The notes below the pieces were generated by a model. It was not told where the DNA came from. It did not search any database and saw nothing but the letters and a program-made list of their open reading frames with translations. A program made the position numbers and the translations under genes. Of a stretch of 13,798 nt of DNA, positions 1 through 6,867 are shown in pieces. This stretch comes from UBA668 sp052034175 (GTDB taxonomy: Bacteria > Actinomycetota > Acidimicrobiia > Acidimicrobiales > Ilumatobacteraceae), in NCBI GenBank assembly GCA_052034175.1, contig JBPOIX010000148.1:1-13798 (forward strand), in the 5' to 3' direction. Position 1 is the stretch's first letter. Each line of letters begins with the position of its first letter.

Positions 1-540
1 CGGCCGCCCGAACTGGACGCCGACTTCGCCTTCCAGTTCGCCCTGCGGTTCCCCCTGATCGCCGCGGTGAACGGGGCCGCGGCGGGCGTCGGCCTGGCAC
101 TGGCGCTGTTCTGCGACCTGCGTTTCGGCGCGGCCACGGCCAAGCTCACCACGGCCGCCCCCAAGCTCGGCCTGCCGGCGGAGTACGGCATGAGCTGGCA
201 GCTCCCGCGCCTCGTCGGTGTCACCCGGGCGACGGACCTGCTGCTCTCCGGCCGCCCGGTGACGGTGGCCGAGACGGCGGACTGGGGCCTGTGGAACGGT
301 GTGGAGGCAGATGGCGAGGCCACGCTGGCGGCGGCACTCCGTTACGCCCATCACCTGGCGCACGGTGTCGGCCCGACGGCGCTGGCCACCACCAAGGCAC
401 AGCTGTACCGCGACCTGCTGCACCACTCCCCCGCCGCCGCCATCGACGACTCCCAGCGGCTGCTGCGCGAAGCGATGACCACCGCCGAGTACCGCGAGGG
501 TGTCGCCGCCCTGCGGGAGAAGCGCCCGCCCTCCTTCTGA
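1..540 (+). CDS. Enoyl-CoA hydratase/isomerase (crotonase) family protein, 3' part
   Basis: The reading frame is open from the first base to TGA at 538-540, so this is the C-terminal 179 residues of a gene starting left of the window; the ATG at 67 lies inside the conserved core and is not the start. The crotonase core is visible as AAVNGAAAGVGLALALFCDL (residues 21-40), which forms the CoA oxyanion-hole region, followed by APKLGLPAEYGMSWQLPRLVG. Crotonases act in the cytoplasm on acyl-CoA thioesters, as hydratases, isomerases or related enzymes. The Pro-Glu usually seen after the core, which carries a catalytic Glu in true hydratases, reads Pro-Lys here (P54-K55), with a Glu six residues on (E61). 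Hydratase activity is therefore uncertain, and the substrate cannot be read from the sequence. The family is certain; the exact reaction is not. Confidence 0.88.
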   Translation, partial: RPPELDADFAFQFALRFPLIAAVNGAAAGVGLALALFCDLRFGAATAKLTTAAPKLGLPAEYGMSWQLPRLVGVTRATDLLLSGRPVTVAETADWGLWNGVEADGEATLAAALRYAHHLAHGVGPTALATTKAQLYRDLLHHSPAAAIDDSQRLLREAMTTAEYREGVAALREKRPPSF

Positions 541-592
541 CCCCAGCCAGCTGCCCCCAGTGAGCTGTCCCCCGTCGGCTGACCCCGGCCGG
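537..592. repeat. 4 x 14-bp tandem repeat at the end of the crotonase gene
   Basis: Four adjacent 14-bp units start at 537, 551, 565 and 579, with consensus CTGNCCCCNGNCNG (unit 1 is CTGACCCCAGCCAG, unit 4 CTGACCCCGGCCGG; unit 2 departs with G in place of the second C). The array begins within the crotonase stop codon and ends 14 bp before the -10-like hexamer of the next gene. No hairpin with a T-run is present, so it does not look like an ordinary terminator. Confidence 0.75.
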
Positions 593-606
593 GCGCGGTG
601 CACCCC

Positions 607-612
607 TACACT
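607..612 (+). promoter_or_regulatory. -10 element TACACT for a leaderless transcript
   Basis: TACACT fits the actinobacterial -10 consensus TANNNT and is separated by 6 bp from ATG 619, so transcription should begin at or next to the A of the start codon. No convincing -35 box is visible. It is the main reason for choosing ATG 619 over the upstream GTG at 598, which would put the promoter inside the gene. Confidence 0.6.
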
Positions 613-618
613 CCCCGC

Positions 619-2478
619 ATGGAGCACATGGACCGGTCACCCCATGCTCCGCACTTCCCCGGCCTCCACGTCGCAGCGATGGCCTCGCTCGGCGCGGGAG
701 CGGTCCACGCCGCCGCCACCGGGATCCATGCGGAACACCCTCAACTCGCCCGCCTCTTCGTCGCCGTCGCCGCAGCCCAACTCGGCGCAGGGCTGTGGGG
801 TCTCCTCCGCCCGGGCAGGGCCGTCGCGGCCGTGCTCGCGGCCGTCAACGCTGCCGCCGTCGGCGGCTGGCTGCTGACCCGGCTCACCGGAGTGTCATGG
901 ATCGACGGGCTCGAGGCCCGCGAGGCGGCGCAGTTCGCCGACACCGCGTGCGCGGCGATGGGTGCCGTTGCGGCGGGCGCGGCGATCGCCGCCCTCCTCG
1001 TGGGCACGCGCCCGAGCATCACACCCTCACGAACCGCGTTGCCGGCCATGGCCGTGGCCGTGCTCGCCCTCCCGGCCATGTGGACGGGCGGCACCCATGT
1101 GCACAGCCACGCCGATGGCGCGGCACACGCCCACGACACCACCGTCACCGGGGAGCCGGTGGCGCACGAGGACGGTACGGACCATCCGCACGACACGACC
1201 GTCACCGGTGACACCGTGCCCCACGAGGACCACCTGGCCACTTGGCCACGCCCCTGGGACCCTTCGACCGGGGTCGACTTCTCCGGGGTCGAGGGCGTCT
1301 CGCCCACCCAGGAGGACCGCGCCGAGCGCCTGGGGGTCGAGACGCTGGACGTGCTGCCCCGCTGGGCCACCACCGAGGCTGCCGAGGCGGACGGCTTCCG
1401 CAGCATCGGCGACGCAAGCACCGGCTCAGAGCACTACATCCGCTACGACTACATCACCGACGACCGCTTCATGGACCCCAACTATCCGGAGTCCCTCGTC
1501 TACACGGTGGACGGCGACTCGCGCACGCTGGCCGGCGTGATGTTCATCGCCAGCGCTCGGCCCACCGACGACCCGACGCTCACCGACTACGCCGGCCCCC
1601 TGATGACATGGCACAACCACGGCGACCTGTGCTGGGCTGTCATCGACGGTGTGCCCAAGGTGGTCGGCACGACCGGTGCGACCGGTTCGTGCGCCAACGG
1701 CGTGAACACCGGCGGGGAGAACCCGATGGTCCACGTCTGGATCGTGCCCCACCAGTGCGGACCGTTCGCCGCGCTCGAGGGCGTGGGAATGGGCCAGAGC
1801 GCCGTCAGCGAGGCCGAACGGGTGGACCTCTGCCACAGCGACCACCACGCCGCCGCCACCACCCCTCAGCCCTACGACCCCACTCAGCCGATCGACCTCG
1901 GCGGTGTCGCGGGCGTCTCCCCGGAGCAGCAAGCGGCCGCCGAGAACCTGGTAGCCGTCACCGTCGTGCGCCTGCCCCAGTGGGCGGACTACCGCGTGGC
2001 CGAGGCCGCCGGCTTCCACAGCATCGGCGACGCCGGCACCGGCGCCGAGCACTTCATCCAATGGGACTGGATCAACGACGACGTCTGGCTGGACCCCGAC
2101 CACCCGGAGAGCCTGGTGTACGAACCCCAGCCGGACGGCTCCCGCCGGCTGGTGAGCGCGATGTACATGCTGCCCGACACCACGGCCCTGTCGGACGTGC
2201 CGGACATCGGTGGCGCGCTGATGCAGTGGCACATCCACGACAACCTGTGCTTCACCGACGACGAGGAGGCCCCACAGGTGGCGGGCCTCACCCGGGCCGA
2301 CGGCTCGTGCCCTGCCCCGCTCGTGAAGTTCGCGCCGGCGCCGATGATCCATGTCTGGATCACCCCGCACGCGTGCGGGCCGGTCGCTGCCCTCGAAGGC
2401 GTCGGCGCCGGCCAGATCCTGGACGGCGAGGAACGCCTGTGCGACCACGCCCACGGCTCCGGGGACACCACCTTCTGA
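619..2478 (+). CDS. Membrane protein with His-rich linker and two tandem His/Cys-rich domains
   Basis: I do not recognise a named family. The 619-residue product has about five hydrophobic segments (near residues 15-35, 43-63, 68-88, 108-128, 139-156). A histidine-rich linker follows (160-206), holding two copies of a 19-residue repeat containing HDTTVTG. Then come two homologous domains (about 219-408 and 426-612). Each has a DDxxxDPxxPESLVY motif, a WHxHxxLC motif (H332/H334/C338; H538/H540/C544), a lone Cys (C358; C564), HVWIxPHxCGPxAALEGVG (H372/H378/C380; H578/H584/C586) and a late Cys (C405; C608). Conservation of all His and Cys in both copies suggests metal binding or disulfides outside the membrane; this is inference. 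With five segments and a cytoplasmic N-terminus, the domains would face outward. ATG 619 is preferred to GTG 598 because of the -10-like hexamer 6 bp before it. It converges on the M16 gene with a 27-bp gap. Confidence 0.85.
   Translation: MEHMDRSPHAPHFPGLHVAAMASLGAGAVHAAATGIHAEHPQLARLFVAVAAAQLGAGLWGLLRPGRAVAAVLAAVNAAAVGGWLLTRLTGVSWIDGLEAREAAQFADTACAAMGAVAAGAAIAALLVGTRPSITPSRTALPAMAVAVLALPAMWTGGTHVHSHADGAAHAHDTTVTGEPVAHEDGTDHPHDTTVTGDTVPHEDHLATWPRPWDPSTGVDFSGVEGVSPTQEDRAERLGVETLDVLPRWATTEAAEADGFRSIGDASTGSEHYIRYDYITDDRFMDPNYPESLVYTVDGDSRTLAGVMFIASARPTDDPTLTDYAGPLMTWHNHGDLCWAVIDGVPKVVGTTGATGSCANGVNTGGENPMVHVWIVPHQCGPFAALEGVGMGQSAVSEAERVDLCHSDHHAAATTPQPYDPTQPIDLGGVAGVSPEQQAAAENLVAVTVVRLPQWADYRVAEAAGFHSIGDAGTGAEHFIQWDWINDDVWLDPDHPESLVYEPQPDGSRRLVSAMYMLPDTTALSDVPDIGGALMQWHIHDNLCFTDDEEAPQVAGLTRADGSCPAPLVKFAPAPMIHVWITPHACGPVAALEGVGAGQILDGEERLCDHAHGSGDTTF
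1126..1239 (+). repeat. 2 x 57-bp in-frame repeat encoding His-rich linker
   Basis: Two adjacent 57-bp units (1126-1182 and 1183-1239) encode 19-residue repeats of the form HxHDTTVTGxxVxHED. They sit between the last membrane segment and the first His/Cys domain of the membrane protein. The DNA copies have diverged mainly at third positions and in a few codons, so the duplication is not brand-new. Confidence 0.75.
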
Positions 2479-2488
2479 AGCCAGCGGG

Positions 2489-2501
2489 CACCGGCCCGGT
2501 G
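2489..2501. terminator. Possible short bidirectional hairpin between convergent genes
   Basis: CACCGGCCCGGTG is a near-perfect palindrome (5-bp stem, 3-nt loop) in the 27-bp gap between the two convergent stop codons. It could end transcription from both sides, but there is no T-run on either strand and the stem is short. Confidence 0.3.
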
Positions 2502-2505
2502 GACA

Positions 2506-5349
2506 TCACCGGGGCGTCTGCACCACCTGGATGTACTGGCCTTGGGGCAGGGCTCGGGCCGCGAACGCCGCCAGCTCGTCGGCCGTCACCGTCAGCAGCT
2601 CGTCGTACCGTTCCAGGTACACGTCCACGTAGGCGGGGTCGTCCACCATGCTGACGATCTCCCACGCCACCTGGCCATTCCCGAACAGCTGGTACTCCTC
2701 GTCCATCGCGGCCATCGCCCCGTCGAACTCGACGGCGCTCGCGCCGCCGGCCGCAACGTCCGCCAGCTCGGCACGCACGGCCGCCACCAGCGCGTCCATC
2801 CCTGCAGGGTCGCCGCTGACGGAGACGTAGACCTCCAGCTTCGCCATCGCCGGGTACACCGACACGTACGCCTGCGGTGAGTAGCTGGCGCCGAGCTCCT
2901 CACGAATCCGATCCGTGAGGCGGGTGTCGAGCACATTGGTCAACAGGTCGGCGAGGATCGTGTCGCGCTCGACGTCCGTGCTCGCAGCCTCGAACTGGAG
3001 GGTCAACGACGCTTGCTCGCCCGTGCCGGCCTGGACGGCTCGCTCCACGACACCGGCCGGCATCGGCGGCTCCACGTCGAGGTACTCCTCGGTGGCGGCG
3101 CCGCCCGGAAGGGTGCCGAGGTACTGGCGGGCCAGCTCCACGGTGGCGTCCGGGTCGATGTCGCCGGAGATCACGAAGATCCAGTCGCCGCCGGTGAACC
3201 GATCGCGGAAGATGCGTTCGACGTCGTCGGTGGTCAAGGCGTCCAGTTGCTCGGCCGAAGGGAGGACCGCGAAGCGCGGGTCGGCCCCGTAGCGGGCCTC
3301 GTTCAACGCCGCAAAGCTGGCGAACCCGGGGTCGCTGAGCGGGTCGTCGAGGTACACCCGGTCGGCGTCCTTGGCCGCGTCCAGCGCTGCCTCGTCGAAG
3401 TGCGGGTCGGTGAACCACAGGTGCATCAGTTGCAGCGCCAGCTCCAGGTCTTCCGATGCGAAGCCGCCCCAGATGCCCTCCTCGGCGGGGTCGATGTAGG
3501 GCGTCAGTTCCACCGTCGAGCCCCCCAGCACCGTGGAGACCTGCACCGCATCGAGGTCGCCGAGGCCGCTGGTGGCGGCCACCCATGGCGCGTAGCGCGC
3601 CATCATCGCGTCCTCGGCGGACAGCTGCGACGTACCCCCCGGGCTGTAGACCGCCACCTGCACGTCGTTGTCGCTGATGTCCGTGGGGTTGACCACCACC
3701 GTGATGCCGTTGCCGAAGTCGTAGCGCTCGGCGGAGAGGAACATCCAGGGCGCATCGGCGAGGGTCTCCGAAGAGGCTTCCTCCACCGGGGCAGGGGCCG
3801 GCATCAGCAGGTCGCCGACTGCGGCGGCACCCTCCCGTGGCTCCACCTCAAGATCCGCCATCCCATCGATGAGTGCACCCAACGCGTCCTCCGACGGCAC
3901 CTCGGCGCCGTCGATCGCGTCCTGCGGCGCACTGACGTAGAGGTAGGGCACGCTGCTGTCCAGGTGCTGCACGAACGCCGCAACGACCTCCTCCGCGGTG
4001 ATCGACTCGTACATCTCCGACGCCACCTCGTACTCCTCCTCGGCGGCCGGGATCATCTCGTCGTAGAGGAAGTGGGCGACGAAGGAGTCCGCGAAGTCCC
4101 GGTCCTGTCGGGTGTCGCGGGCTTCATAGGCGGCCTCCGCGTCGGCCACAAGGGGGGCCAGCGCGCGTTCCAGTTCGTTGTCGTCGATGCCGAAGCGACG
4201 CACGCGTTCGAACTCGCTGACGAGCGCGTTCGCCGCGGCCTCGGTCTCGGTGACGTCGGCGGTGACGAACACGCTCGGCGCATTGAGGGTGCGTACGAAG
4301 CTGTTGCTACTGGCCGAGGCGAGGCGGAAGTCCGCCACTCCACGCGTGACGTCGTCGGCCAGGCGAGTGGCCACCACCTGGAAGCCGAGATACAGCAGCA
4401 CCGAGTCGCGAACGGTGCGCAGGCCGTTGCTGCTCGAGGCCGGAGCGGGGAACGTCAGCTCCACCGACGTCTCGGTGGCATCGGGGTCGCCGAGCAGCAG
4501 CACCTGCGACGCGTCGAAGGCGGGCATGTCCAGGTTCGGCCGCTCGGCGGCGTCGGCGCGGGCGCCCAACCCCTCGAAGCGGTCGCGCACCAGCTCCTCG
4601 ACCTCGTCGATGTCGATGTCGCCGACCACCATCACCGCCGCGTTGTCCGGCCGGTACCAGGTGTCGTAGAAGCGTCGCAGCAGGTCCGAGGTCATCCCCT
4701 CGATCGCCGCGTCGTTGCCGATCGGTTGGCGATCGTCGTACGGGGAGTCGGCGAGGAAGAGATCGGCCAACGCCTGGAACTGGCGGCCCTCCAACGTCTG
4801 GTCCCGGGTGCGCCACTCGTCGAGCACCACGCCACGTTCGGCCACCACTTCGTCCTCATCGATGGTGGCCGCGCCGAGCCACTCCGCCAACACGTCCACC
4901 CCGGTGGCCAGGTTGTCGGACTCGTCGACCGGCACATGCAGCTCGTAGACGGTCTCGTCGTAGGACGTGTAGGCATTCACGTCCGCACCGAACTCCATCC
5001 CGAAGCCGCGCAGCACATCGATCAGCTCGTTGCCCGGGAACTGCTCGGTGCCGTTGAACAGCATGTGTTCCAGGAAGTGGGCGACACCCGCCTGGTCCGC
5101 GTCCTCCATCGCCGAGCCGGCATTGACCGCGAGGCGCATCTCGGCGCTCCCGCCCGGGCGGTTGTTCTCCCGCAGGTAGACGACGAGCCCGTTGTCCAGC
5201 GTGAACAGGCGCGTGTCCGGGTCCACCGCCAACGACGTGTCCGGCTGCTCCAGCGCGACTGCGGAGAGCGAGGTGACCCCGCTGTCGGTCGAGCACCCTG
5301 CCACGCTGCACCCGACCAGGAGTGCAGCAATCACCATCCGTCGCCTCAT
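2506..5349 (-). CDS. M16 family zinc metallopeptidase, lipoprotein (insulinase-like, two halves)
   Basis: The 947-residue product starts MRRRMVIAALLVGCSVAGCS, a lipoprotein signal peptide with lipobox V16-A-G-C19, so it is probably anchored outside the membrane. The M16 inverted zinc motif HxxEH is HFLEH (H91, E94, H95) and the third ligand Glu is E171 in VAERGVVLDEW, 76 residues after H95 as is usual in the family. The second half (about 535-947, beginning near FLSAERYDFGNG) repeats the fold without HxxEH, the usual arrangement of a catalytic plus an inactive half enclosing a peptide chamber. Length matches bacterial one-chain M16B enzymes (about 900-950 residues). The substrate is probably a short peptide; nothing here identifies it. 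The frame stays open upstream to 5436, but that would put about 29 residues before the signal peptide. ATG 5349 is preferred; a TAGTGT hexamer ends 8 bp before it. It follows the MFS gene by 35 bp on the same strand. Confidence 0.93.
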   Translation of the reverse strand: MRRRMVIAALLVGCSVAGCSTDSGVTSLSAVALEQPDTSLAVDPDTRLFTLDNGLVVYLRENNRPGGSAEMRLAVNAGSAMEDADQAGVAHFLEHMLFNGTEQFPGNELIDVLRGFGMEFGADVNAYTSYDETVYELHVPVDESDNLATGVDVLAEWLGAATIDEDEVVAERGVVLDEWRTRDQTLEGRQFQALADLFLADSPYDDRQPIGNDAAIEGMTSDLLRRFYDTWYRPDNAAVMVVGDIDIDEVEELVRDRFEGLGARADAAERPNLDMPAFDASQVLLLGDPDATETSVELTFPAPASSSNGLRTVRDSVLLYLGFQVVATRLADDVTRGVADFRLASASSNSFVRTLNAPSVFVTADVTETEAAANALVSEFERVRRFGIDDNELERALAPLVADAEAAYEARDTRQDRDFADSFVAHFLYDEMIPAAEEEYEVASEMYESITAEEVVAAFVQHLDSSVPYLYVSAPQDAIDGAEVPSEDALGALIDGMADLEVEPREGAAAVGDLLMPAPAPVEEASSETLADAPWMFLSAERYDFGNGITVVVNPTDISDNDVQVAVYSPGGTSQLSAEDAMMARYAPWVAATSGLGDLDAVQVSTVLGGSTVELTPYIDPAEEGIWGGFASEDLELALQLMHLWFTDPHFDEAALDAAKDADRVYLDDPLSDPGFASFAALNEARYGADPRFAVLPSAEQLDALTTDDVERIFRDRFTGGDWIFVISGDIDPDATVELARQYLGTLPGGAATEEYLDVEPPMPAGVVERAVQAGTGEQASLTLQFEAASTDVERDTILADLLTNVLDTRLTDRIREELGASYSPQAYVSVYPAMAKLEVYVSVSGDPAGMDALVAAVRAELADVAAGGASAVEFDGAMAAMDEEYQLFGNGQVAWEIVSMVDDPAYVDVYLERYDELLTVTADELAAFAARALPQGQYIQVVQTPR

Positions 5350-5384
5350 GGCCACACACACTATGTCGTGCGATGTGCTCGGTT

Positions 5385-6839
5385 TCAGCGGCGCCGCACC
5401 ATCGTGGCCTTGGAGTCCTCGTCGCGGATGAACCACGCTGCCACGGCCGCCGCGATGGCAAACAGCACCGCCACAGCGAACGCCAGGCGCATACCGTCGA
5501 TCGCGGCACCGACCTCCGCCGCGGGCACCGGGCTACCCAACGTCATGTGCGCGGCGAGGATGCTGGCCATGATGGCCACCCCCAACGACACGGACACCTG
5601 GCGCTGGGTGGAGAACAATGAGGAGGCGCGTCCGTTCTGCGCCGGCGGGATCGTGGCGTAGCTGGCGGCCTGCATCGGCACGAACGCGAACCCCATGCAG
5701 AAGCCACGCAACAACATCAAACCGCGGATCAGCCACAGGTTGGTGTCCACCTCCAACCCCACATAGAGGGCAATGGTGAGGCCAGCGGCGAGGAAGCCGC
5801 CGGACATCAACCGCCGCGGCCCGATGCGGGCGTAGAGCCGCCCGGCGATGAACGACGAGGCCATCACACCGATCGCCTGCGGGAACGTGGTGAGGCCGCT
5901 GGTGAACGGGCTCTGCCCGCGAATGCTCTGCAGGTACTGGGGCATCACGAACGTGACGCCGAGAAAGCTGGCCATGGAGAACAGGCCGACGAGGTTGCAC
6001 TGGCGGAACATGCGGTTGCCGAACAGGCGCAACTCCACCATCGGGCTGGAGACGCGCAGCTCCACCACGACCAACAGGACTGCGCAGCCGACGCCCAGCA
6101 GGCCCAGGCCCAGCACCTCCGCCGACAGCCAGCCGGCACGTGGCCCTTCGCTCAGGGCATACAACACCAACGCCAGGGCTGCCGCAGACAGCACGAACCC
6201 GGAGGCGTCGAAACGGCCCGCCGTGGACTCCTTGTGCTCGCGCAGGTAGCGCCACCCGAACCACCACGCGGCCATGGCGATCGGCACGTTGACGAGGAAG
6301 ATCCAGCGCCAGTCGAGGTACTCGGTGATCCACCCTCCGAGCACCGGGCCGAGCGCCGGCGCCACGAGAGTCGGCACCATCACCACCGTGGATGCCTTCG
6401 CCCGCTCTGCCGGAGGGAACGCCCGGAACAGCATCGCGATGCCGACGGGCGTCAGCATTCCGCCACCGATCCCCTGGACGACCCGGAAGGCGATCAGCTG
6501 GGTCAGCGACTGCGCCAGGCCGCAGAGGACCGACCCGACCGTGAACGCCATCAGCGCGAACAGGAAGGTCCGCTTCGTACCGATGCGGTCGCCGAGCCAG
6601 CCGCTGGTGGGGATCCACACCGCAAGGCTGAGCGTGTAGCCGATGACCACCCACTCCACGTCGGCGCCGCCGAGCTCCGCGCCCATCACCGGCAACGCGA
6701 CGTTGACGATCGTGGTGTCGAGGATGTCGAGGAAGAGCGCCGAGACGTAGACGATGGCGACCACCCACTTGTAGGCGATCTGCCGCCCGAGGACGGTGAC
6801 GATCTCGTCGTGCGACGAGGCGGGAGCTGGGTGGGGCAC
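5385..6839 (-). CDS. MFS drug exporter, DHA2 family (EmrB/QacA type, 14 TM)
   Basis: The product is a 484-residue proton-coupled antiporter of the inner membrane. Diagnostic motifs are LDTTIVNVALP in TM1 (D41), motif A as GWLGDRIGTKR (80-90), motif B around FRVVQGIGGG (R119) and the antiporter motif C as VAPALGPVLGG (159-169). The length and the extra hydrophobic segments in the middle fit the 14-TM DHA2 group. Substrates of this group are typically toxic hydrophobic or cationic compounds; the actual substrate is unknown. The frame is open far upstream through the neighbouring gene, but GTG 6839 is chosen because TACCGT lies exactly 6 bp before it and the protein then starts at the normal distance from TM1. 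It lies 28 bp after the PEP-utilising gene and 35 bp before the M16 gene, all on the minus strand. A local transcriptional regulator of the usual TetR/MarR kind is absent. Confidence 0.92.
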   Translation of the reverse strand: MPHPAPASSHDEIVTVLGRQIAYKWVVAIVYVSALFLDILDTTIVNVALPVMGAELGGADVEWVVIGYTLSLAVWIPTSGWLGDRIGTKRTFLFALMAFTVGSVLCGLAQSLTQLIAFRVVQGIGGGMLTPVGIAMLFRAFPPAERAKASTVVMVPTLVAPALGPVLGGWITEYLDWRWIFLVNVPIAMAAWWFGWRYLREHKESTAGRFDASGFVLSAAALALVLYALSEGPRAGWLSAEVLGLGLLGVGCAVLLVVVELRVSSPMVELRLFGNRMFRQCNLVGLFSMASFLGVTFVMPQYLQSIRGQSPFTSGLTTFPQAIGVMASSFIAGRLYARIGPRRLMSGGFLAAGLTIALYVGLEVDTNLWLIRGLMLLRGFCMGFAFVPMQAASYATIPPAQNGRASSLFSTQRQVSVSLGVAIMASILAAHMTLGSPVPAAEVGAAIDGMRLAFAVAVLFAIAAAVAAWFIRDEDSKATMVRRR

Positions 6840-6845
6840 CGGGCG

Positions 6846-6851
6846 ACGGTA
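6846..6851 (-). promoter_or_regulatory. -10 element TACCGT of the MFS gene
   Basis: On the minus strand TACCGT is followed by 6 nt and then GTG 6839, the same layout as at four other genes in this window. It sits in the 28-bp gap after the PEP-utilising gene, so the exporter can be transcribed on its own as a leaderless mRNA. Confidence 0.6.
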
Positions 6852-6867
6852 CCGCGCCGACGGCTCG

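Noticed and set aside
598..618. Upstream GTG start for the His/Cys membrane protein
   Set aside because: It would place the TACACT element inside the gene and adds only seven unremarkable residues; ATG 619 has the recurrent leaderless spacing.
1426..2454. 342-codon minus-strand frame opposite the His/Cys membrane protein
   Set aside because: The + strand frame has an internal domain duplication with conserved motifs and a promoter; the antisense product has none.
3013..5661. 882-codon open frame on the + strand opposite the M16 protease
   Set aside because: Its product is Arg/His/Val-rich with no domain, and it lies antisense to a gene with clear zinc motifs. Long antisense frames are expected at this GC content.
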